DNA of 64,000 nucleotides, taken from contig NZ_MUKP01000007.1 in NCBI RefSeq assembly GCF_002081715.1, positions 62,001 through 126,000 of the forward strand. Reading direction: 5' to 3'. The notes below the pieces were generated by a model that was not told where the DNA came from, searched no databases, and saw only the letters and a list, made by a program, of their open reading frames with translations. Of the stretch, positions 59,496 through 64,000 are shown one piece after another (position 1 is the first letter of the stretch; each line of letters starts with the position of its first letter). The translations under genes and the position numbers were made by a program. This DNA is from Nocardia donostiensis (GTDB taxonomy: Bacteria > Actinomycetota > Actinomycetes > Mycobacteriales > Mycobacteriaceae).

Positions 59496-60368
59496 GTGAG
59501 TAATGCGAACAATCTGCTCGATCCCGTCCGGCTGCGCTTGCGCGGTTCGGGCGGGATCGAGCTCGTTGCGGACCAGTTCGGTCCCCCCGACGGCCCCCTG
59601 GTCGTCTTCCTGCACGGCGGCGGGCAGACCAGACATTCCTGGAAGCGCACCGGCGCGAAACTGGCCGAATCCGGGATGCGTGTGGTCACCCTGGACGCCC
59701 GTGGCCACGGTGACAGCCAGTGGGCGCCGGATCGCGATTACCGCCGCGAAACCATGGTGGCAGACCTGATCGAGGTACTCGATCAGCTGGGCGGACCGGC
59801 TGTCGTCGTCGGCGCCAGCATGGGCGGAATCACCGGATTGCTCGCCACCGCCGTGCCCGGCAATGCAGCCATCACCGCGCTGGTCCTGGTCGATATCGTG
59901 ACCCGCCCCGAAACCGAGGGCGTGATGCGTGTGATCGATTTCCTCGGCAAACACCGCGACGGTTTCGACACCCTCGATGAGGTGGCCGATGCGGTCGCCG
60001 AATACATGCCGCACCGGCCGCGTCCGAAGAACACCGATGGTCTACTGAAGAATCTGCGTGAACGCGACGGGCGCTGGTACTGGCATTGGGATCCGGGCAT
60101 GCTCGGCGACAGCGACAGCGACACCGTGCTGGACCATGAGCGACTGACCGAAACCATGGAGCGGGCCGCTCGCGCCGTCACCATCCCGGTGCTGCTGGTG
60201 CGCGGACTGCGCTCGGATGTGGTCAGCGAGGCGGCGGCAGCGCATTTCCAAGAGTTGGTGCCGCACGCCGAACTCGTCGAAATCGGTAATGCTGCCCATA
60301 CCGCCGCCGGTGACGACAACGATGCCTTCACCGACGCGGTGGCACAGTTCGTGCTGCGGCTGGGCTGA
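59496..60368 (+). CDS. Alpha/beta-hydrolase
   Basis: The 290-residue protein has an alpha/beta-hydrolase core: oxyanion VFLHGGGQTRHSW, nucleophile elbow VVGASMGGITGLLA (Ser), acid in the LLVRGLRSDVV area and base His in GNAAHTAAGDDN. The cap region includes VMRVIDFLGKHRDGFDTL. Similar to haloperoxidase/ester-hydrolase types; substrate unknown. GTG 59496. Its stop is 3 bp from the stop of the convergent crotonase gene. Confidence 0.9.
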   Translation: MSNANNLLDPVRLRLRGSGGIELVADQFGPPDGPLVVFLHGGGQTRHSWKRTGAKLAESGMRVVTLDARGHGDSQWAPDRDYRRETMVADLIEVLDQLGGPAVVVGASMGGITGLLATAVPGNAAITALVLVDIVTRPETEGVMRVIDFLGKHRDGFDTLDEVADAVAEYMPHRPRPKNTDGLLKNLRERDGRWYWHWDPGMLGDSDSDTVLDHERLTETMERAARAVTIPVLLVRGLRSDVVSEAAAAHFQELVPHAELVEIGNAAHTAAGDDNDAFTDAVAQFVLRLG

Positions 60369-60370
60369 GC

Positions 60371-61162
60371 TCAGGCGAGACCGGTGTAGTCGGGTGCGCG
60401 TTTGGCGACGAACGCGTCGACTCCTTCGCGGCCGGTGGGGCTGCCCGCCGCGGCGGCGATGGCGTCGCGTTCGGCGTCGAGTTGGTCGCTCAGGCTCGCC
60501 GAGACCGAACTGCGCAACAGCCGCCGGATCGAGGTGTGGGTGGCGCGCGGCCCGGTGGCCAGGGCATTCGCCACCCGCAGCGCTTCGGCCTGCACCTCGT
60601 CATCCGTGCCGGTCAAGCGGCTGAGGATGCCGAGCCGCGCCGCTTCCTCGGCGTCGAGCACCGCATCGGTGAGCAGGATCTCCCTGGCCCGGCCTGCGCC
60701 GACGATCCGGGGCAGTGTCCAGGACATACCGCCGTCGGGGCTCAACCCGACCCCCGGATAGGCCGGGCGCAGTTTCGTTCCAGGTCCGCCGATGGCGATA
60801 TCGGCGGCACAGACCAGGCTCATACCCGCGCCTGCGGCCCAGCCGTGTACCGCGGCGACAACCGGTACCGGGCAGGTGTCGAGCGCCCGCACGAATTCGT
60901 GCAGTGTGTCGGCGAGCTGGTAGACGTGCGCGGAGCGGTCCGCGGCGGCGGCGAACCCACGGACATTGCCGCCCGCGCAGAAGTTGGGGCCGCTACCGGT
61001 GAGCAGCACCGCGCCGGTGTCGGCTCCGAGCGTGGCCAGGGCGGCGGCGCCTGCCGCGATGCCGTCGAAGTCCATGGACGTGCCGTTGGCGGCGGTGGCG
61101 ACGGTGATCCGCAGGACATGGTCGACGGTCGATACGTATTCGGCGTGTTCGATGCTGCTCAT
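60371..61162 (-). CDS. Enoyl-CoA hydratase/isomerase family protein
   Basis: The 263-residue crotonase-fold protein has the oxyanion-hole motifs GSGPNFCAGGNVRGF and VHGWAAGAGMSLVCAADIAI. At the two usual catalytic Glu positions it has GLSPDGGMSW, where Asp in PDGGMS occupies one of them, seen in isomerase-like members. The family handles acyl-CoA; substrate unknown. ATG 61162 overlaps the end of the GNAT gene (61159), so they are coupled. Confidence 0.9.
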   Translation of the reverse strand: MSSIEHAEYVSTVDHVLRITVATAANGTSMDFDGIAAGAAALATLGADTGAVLLTGSGPNFCAGGNVRGFAAAADRSAHVYQLADTLHEFVRALDTCPVPVVAAVHGWAAGAGMSLVCAADIAIGGPGTKLRPAYPGVGLSPDGGMSWTLPRIVGAGRAREILLTDAVLDAEEAARLGILSRLTGTDDEVQAEALRVANALATGPRATHTSIRRLLRSSVSASLSDQLDAERDAIAAAAGSPTGREGVDAFVAKRAPDYTGLA

Positions 61163-61722
61163 GCCGAGGACCCTATCGTGCGGGCCGGGCGCAGCATTCT
61201 GACCTCGGTGACCCCGGTGAAGTAGTCGATTCTGCTCGCACCGTCGGGCGCGAAACCGTGTTTACGGTAGAAGGCCCTGGCGCGCGGGTTGTCCTGGAAC
61301 ACCCACAGAGAACAGGAGACGTCTGCCGCGAGTCGGGAGGGGCCCGTTTCCGCAGGGCTCGCTCCTGTAGGTGGATCAAGGGCCGCCCGGAGCAGTTCAT
61401 GGGCGAGGCCGGTGCCGTACCAGGGCGCGCGGACATAGAGTGCGCTGAGTTCGATCTCGGCGAGCGGCGGGCGGTCACGTGACGGTTCGGCGCGAACGAA
61501 GCCGATGACCTCGGAGCCCTCGAGCGCGAGAAGGGTGCGAGCGGGGTTGGTCCGCAGGGTGCGCTGCCACTGTTGCGCGCGGCGTTCGATATCGAATGCG
61601 GCGAGAACATGATCCGGTACCAGCCCCTGATATGCCTCGCGCCAGCAGGTGATATGGCACGCGGCGATGGCGTGAGCGTGCCTAGGGGTTGCGTGTTCGA
61701 CACGCCAGGATCGGTTCAGCAC
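61159..61722 (-). CDS. GNAT-family N-acetyltransferase
   Basis: The 187-residue protein has the acetyl-CoA-binding ALYVRAPWYGTGLAHELLRA (motif A variant), a preceding IGFVRAEPSRD strand and C-terminal NPRARAFYRKHGFAPDGASR. The start at GTG 61722 is set by the family's WRVEHATPRHAHAIAACHI. Function and substrate unknown. It overlaps the crotonase start by 4 bp. A second unrelated GNAT gene lies at 1607-2158. Confidence 0.85.
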   Translation of the reverse strand: MLNRSWRVEHATPRHAHAIAACHITCWREAYQGLVPDHVLAAFDIERRAQQWQRTLRTNPARTLLALEGSEVIGFVRAEPSRDRPPLAEIELSALYVRAPWYGTGLAHELLRAALDPPTGASPAETGPSRLAADVSCSLWVFQDNPRARAFYRKHGFAPDGASRIDYFTGVTEVRMLRPARTIGSSA

Positions 61723-61756
61723 CTCGAGGCCGTTCCAGCGGGTAGGCGGAAACCAT

Positions 61757-61791
61757 CGCGCCCCGGATCATCCATTGGATGCCGGGGCGCG
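61757..61791. terminator. Hairpin upstream of the GNAT gene
   Basis: CGCGCCCCGG (61757-61766) and CCGGGGCGCG (61782-61791) are perfect inverted arms with a 15-nt loop. It could end transcription of the rpmB/remnant region before the GNAT gene. Confidence 0.6.
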
Positions 61792-61809
61792 GAGAGCGAA
61801 TATGCGCTG

Positions 61810-61860
61810 GTTGAGCTCCTCCCCTTCCTGAAAGAAGGGGCTTCCAACCTCGCGAGTGGG
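61810..61860 (-). mobile_element. Possible IS200/IS605-type right end (TnpB guide-RNA-like hairpin), orphan
   Basis: On the minus strand the sequence GGAAGCCCCTTC, a short loop, and GAAGGGGAGGAG forms a hairpin (arms 61821-61827 and 61834-61840 on the plus strand) followed by GAGCTCAACC. This arrangement of a GAAGCC-hairpin-GGAGGAG close to an end is typical of the right end of IS605-type elements that encode TnpB. No tnpB or tnpA frame is found in the window, so it would be a remnant or an orphan guide-like RNA. Interpretation is tentative. Confidence 0.35.
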
Positions 61861-62027
61861 ATTTCGGTGTTTCACCGCAGACAGCTGGAAGGGACAAGAC
61901 TTGCCCAGTCTTCCATCCGCTCCGCAGGCGTTTTACGTTTCCACCGGTCCGGTAGCGACAGTCCGTGGCTCTACCAGATGCGTTTACCCCCGCCGGAACA
62001 CGGGGGTTGCGCGTTACGTCCGCTGGG

Positions 62028-62219
62028 TCAGCCGCGAACGACCTTGCCCGCCTTCAGGCAGGAGGTGCACACGTTCATGCGGCGGGTGTTACCCGGCGCA
62101 ACCTGTGCGCGCACGGTCTGGATGTTCGGGTTCCAGCGACGGTTGGTGCGTCGGTGCGAGTGCGAGACCGACTTCCCGAAGCCGGGGCCCTTGGCGCAGA
62201 CGTCGCAGACGGCAGCCAT
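62028..62219 (-). CDS. rpmB: 50S ribosomal protein L28, zinc-binding form
   Basis: The 63-residue protein starts [20 protein letters not shown] and ends [15 protein letters not shown]. The two C-x-x-C pairs (CDVC and CTSC) show the zinc-binding C+ type rather than the cysteine-free form that actinobacteria use under zinc shortage. ATG 62219 is the conserved start. It is divergent from the DAK gene. Confidence 0.95.
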   Translation of the reverse strand: MAAVCDVCAKGPGFGKSVSHSHRRTNRRWNPNIQTVRAQVAPGNTRRMNVCTSCLKAGKVVRG

Positions 62220-62471
62220 AGTCGCGAACTCCTTCATATCTTCGAGTGGACCCGCTGTAGCGCACAACCGGCCCGAGATCAATGTCGTCAATGCCTGCCA
62301 ACACAGATTGGCGAACGCAAGCCGTAACGGCTGCGCGAGGCAACCCTGCAAGGGTAGCTGGCAGGCCAATGATCTACCAAACCGGCCCCGACGAGCCGGA
62401 CGGGTGTTCGGCCGAGCTGTCGGCGGATCCGGCTAACCTGGCCACCGGTGGTGTGACGAACGGGAAACGAG

Positions 62472-64000
62472 GTGACGGTGGGCGGAATCGGGCAGCTCGA
62501 CGGCGCGGCGCTGATGCGTTGGGGCCGGGCCTGCCTGGAGGGCTTACAACACCGCCGCGACGAGATCAACGCCCTCAACGTCTTCCCGATTCCCGACGGC
62601 GACACCGGCACCAACCTGCTGGCCACCATGCGCGCCGCGGTCGCCGCCGCCGAAACCGCGGTACTCACGGCCCACGGCGGGGTCGTGCCGGGCAAGGTTG
62701 ATCCGGAGGCCGCAGAGGAGTTCACCGAGACTCATTACTCCGACGACACCGTCCACTGGGCGAGCAGCGCCGGTCGCCCGGGTACGTCTAGCGAGCTCGG
62801 GCTGCTGCCCGCTGACGAGAACCCGATCCGGCGCATCGCCGATGCAGGCTGGAACCACGATATGAGCGCATCGCCTCGGGTCCGCGACGCGCGGCCGCCG
62901 GGCGCTCTGCCCGATGGGATGCCGGAGAGCCGGAGGCCGGGCCCTGGATCAGCGGCGAACCGCGGTGCCCAGCCCGCCCCGGGGGACGGAGGCGTTGCCA
63001 CCGAGGTACGTGCGGCAGGCCAGGAAACCATGGTGCCGGGTTACGGCGTGCGCGAACCGGCATCGACGCGGGCGGCCAACCGTTTCCCAGCAGCGGAAGC
63101 ATCGGCGCACCTGGCCGCCGCCGCTATGGCACGGGGCGCTACCGCTGGCGCCAGGGGCAATTCCGGCATCATCCTCTCGCAGGTGCTGCGTGGGCTCGCG
63201 GAGGCCACCGAGACGGGGCCGCTGACCGGACACACCTACCGGACCGCGTTGGCGCGCGGTGCGGCGCTGGTGCGCGCCGGGCTGAGTGCGCCGGTGGAGG
63301 GCACGATGCTGACTGTGCTGGATCGAGCTGCCGCCTGCGCCGCAGCCTGCACAGAAACGATCTTGGCCGATATCGCGCTGGCCGCAGCGGACGGCGCTGC
63401 CGGTGCACTGGAAGACACCCCGGACCAGTTGGGTGTACTGCGCGCGGCCGGTGTGGTGGATGCGGGCGCGCTGGGATTACTGGTGCTGCTCGACTGCATG
63501 GTGGTGATCGCAGGAGGTGAGCCGCCGGTGCGACCGGAATATCTGCGTGACCGAGTGGGCGTGGCGCGTGCGCCGGAGCCGCCGCTCGCACCCGGATACG
63601 AGGTCATGTACCGCGTGGCCGATACGAACGAAGCGCGAGTCGCCGATCTGCGGCATCGGCTCGCCGACATCGGTGACTCGGTGGTGGTCGTCGGGGACGG
63701 CGACCGCACGTGGTCGGTGCACGTCCACTGTGTAGATGCGGGGGCAGCGGTGGAAGTGGGGCTCGCGGCCGGGACCGTCAGCGGGATCCGGATCGAAAGC
63801 TTCGCCTCGGACCGCCCCAGCGATGCGCATACTCACGCATATCTCCGCTCCCACGACCACACGAACGCGCATGGTCGTCACCGCATCGATCCCGCGGACC
63901 GGACTGCTGAGCAGACCCCGCACCTTGGTCGGAGTCCCGAACAGGTCGAGGGAACCTGTCGAGTCCGGGTTCACGGCAGCGACCAACTCGATCAGCCGAT
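62472..64000 (+). CDS. DAK-domain (DhaL-like) phosphatase/kinase, truncated by window end
   Basis: The frame is open to the last base, so the C-terminal part is missing; about 509 residues are visible. Start GTG 62472 or 62478; the second has GAGG five bases upstream. The DhaL motifs are ALNVFPIPDGDTGTNLLATM near residue 36 and MARGATAGARGNSGIILSQV near 220, which in the family are usually 40-50 residues apart. Here about 130 extra residues, rich in Pro, Arg, Gly and Ala, stand between. Downstream come APVEGTMLTVLDRAA and AGVVDAGALGLLVLLDC, as in YloV-like DAK/DegV-linked proteins. M. tuberculosis has DAK-type genes next to recG in this region. Confidence 0.85.
   Translation, partial: MTVGGIGQLDGAALMRWGRACLEGLQHRRDEINALNVFPIPDGDTGTNLLATMRAAVAAAETAVLTAHGGVVPGKVDPEAAEEFTETHYSDDTVHWASSAGRPGTSSELGLLPADENPIRRIADAGWNHDMSASPRVRDARPPGALPDGMPESRRPGPGSAANRGAQPAPGDGGVATEVRAAGQETMVPGYGVREPASTRAANRFPAAEASAHLAAAAMARGATAGARGNSGIILSQVLRGLAEATETGPLTGHTYRTALARGAALVRAGLSAPVEGTMLTVLDRAAACAAACTETILADIALAAADGAAGALEDTPDQLGVLRAAGVVDAGALGLLVLLDCMVVIAGGEPPVRPEYLRDRVGVARAPEPPLAPGYEVMYRVADTNEARVADLRHRLADIGDSVVVVGDGDRTWSVHVHCVDAGAAVEVGLAAGTVSGIRIESFASDRPSDAHTHAYLRSHDHTNAHGRHRIDPADRTAEQTPHLGRSPEQVEGTCRVRVHGSDQLDQP

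Larger units (their letters stand above)
61723..62027. other. 305-bp region with hairpins and possible IS200/IS605-like remnant
   Basis: No gene is convincing here. It holds a perfect hairpin at 61757-61791 and, on the minus strand, a segment (about 61810-61860) that resembles the 3' end of a TnpB guide RNA. It also has a hairpin near 61985-62010 just after rpmB (ACCCCCG...CGGGGGT). Confidence 0.5.

Overview
The window is a GC-rich actinobacterial chromosome segment with dense genes, many GTG starts and lipoprotein and mycolata-type gene content. Gene order follows the Mycobacterium tuberculosis block running from the Rv3013/gatC region down to ung and the DAK-type kinase region (ACT protein, gatC, gatA, pfkA, gatB, lppZ, doxX-like, cfp6-like, ilvBNC, serA, leuB, FAH-family, gltX, tRNAs, IclR regulator, leuCD, hup, mutT1, ppk, cofC/fbiD, gpsA, ddl, DUF3515, thiL, ung, dak). 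The extra genes and the style of the proteins suggest Nocardia or a close relative. This is inferred from recalled gene order and families, not from a database search.

Layout. 1-2.2 kb: the end of an ATPase gene, a gap carrying copies of a short dispersed repeat, a small membrane protein and a GNAT acetyltransferase. 2.2-21.4 kb: the amidotransferase genes gatC and gatA, then about 11.9 kb of interposed genes before pfkA and gatB. The interposed genes are a secreted phospholipase A2-like protein with an Abhydrolase_9 membrane hydrolase, a histidine kinase/response regulator pair, two receptor-type Ser/Thr kinases flanking an orphan ABC ATPase, and two lipoproteins. 21.4-30.9 kb: a DUF4259 protein, an LppZ-like lipoprotein, a DoxX protein, ilvD, a PH-domain protein, then ilvB-ilvN-ilvC preceded by a leader peptide rich in branched-chain residues and an intrinsic terminator, a classic attenuator layout.

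30.9-38.3 kb is the accessory part: a hypothetical protein, a VOC protein divergent from a GlxA-type AraC regulator, a His/Asp-rich exported protein, an HNH endonuclease of the sulfur-binding (ScoMcrA-like) type, two ClpP paralogues (one with an intact triad, the next with the nucleophilic serine replaced by alanine), an XRE regulator of ClgR/PopR type, a cold-shock protein and an uncatalogued 38-residue peptide gene. 38.3-49.1 kb returns to core metabolism: serA, leuB, an MFS exporter, a FAH-family hydrolase, gltX, tRNA-Gln, tRNA-Glu, a PPOX-type protein, an IclR regulator of the LtbR/NdgR type, and leuC-leuD. Most branched-chain amino-acid synthesis genes (ilvD, ilvBNC, leuB, leuCD) therefore lie within about 25 kb.

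49.2-64 kb: hup, ppk-mutT1 (polyphosphate and Nudix/phosphatase), cofC/fbiD (coenzyme F420), gpsA, ddl, DUF3515, thiL, ung, a small secreted protein, an alpha/beta hydrolase, a crotonase overlapping a GNAT gene, a possible IS200/IS605 (TnpB guide-RNA-like) remnant, zinc-type rpmB, and the start of a DAK-domain gene cut by the window end. thiL and the DAK gene both carry long low-complexity insertions inside conserved domains.

The strongest leads for something unusual are the active/inactive ClpP pair with its 30-bp palindrome, regulator and divergent restriction-like nuclease; the 38-residue peptide with its own ribosome site and terminator; and the dispersed repeat that invades a lipoprotein signal region.
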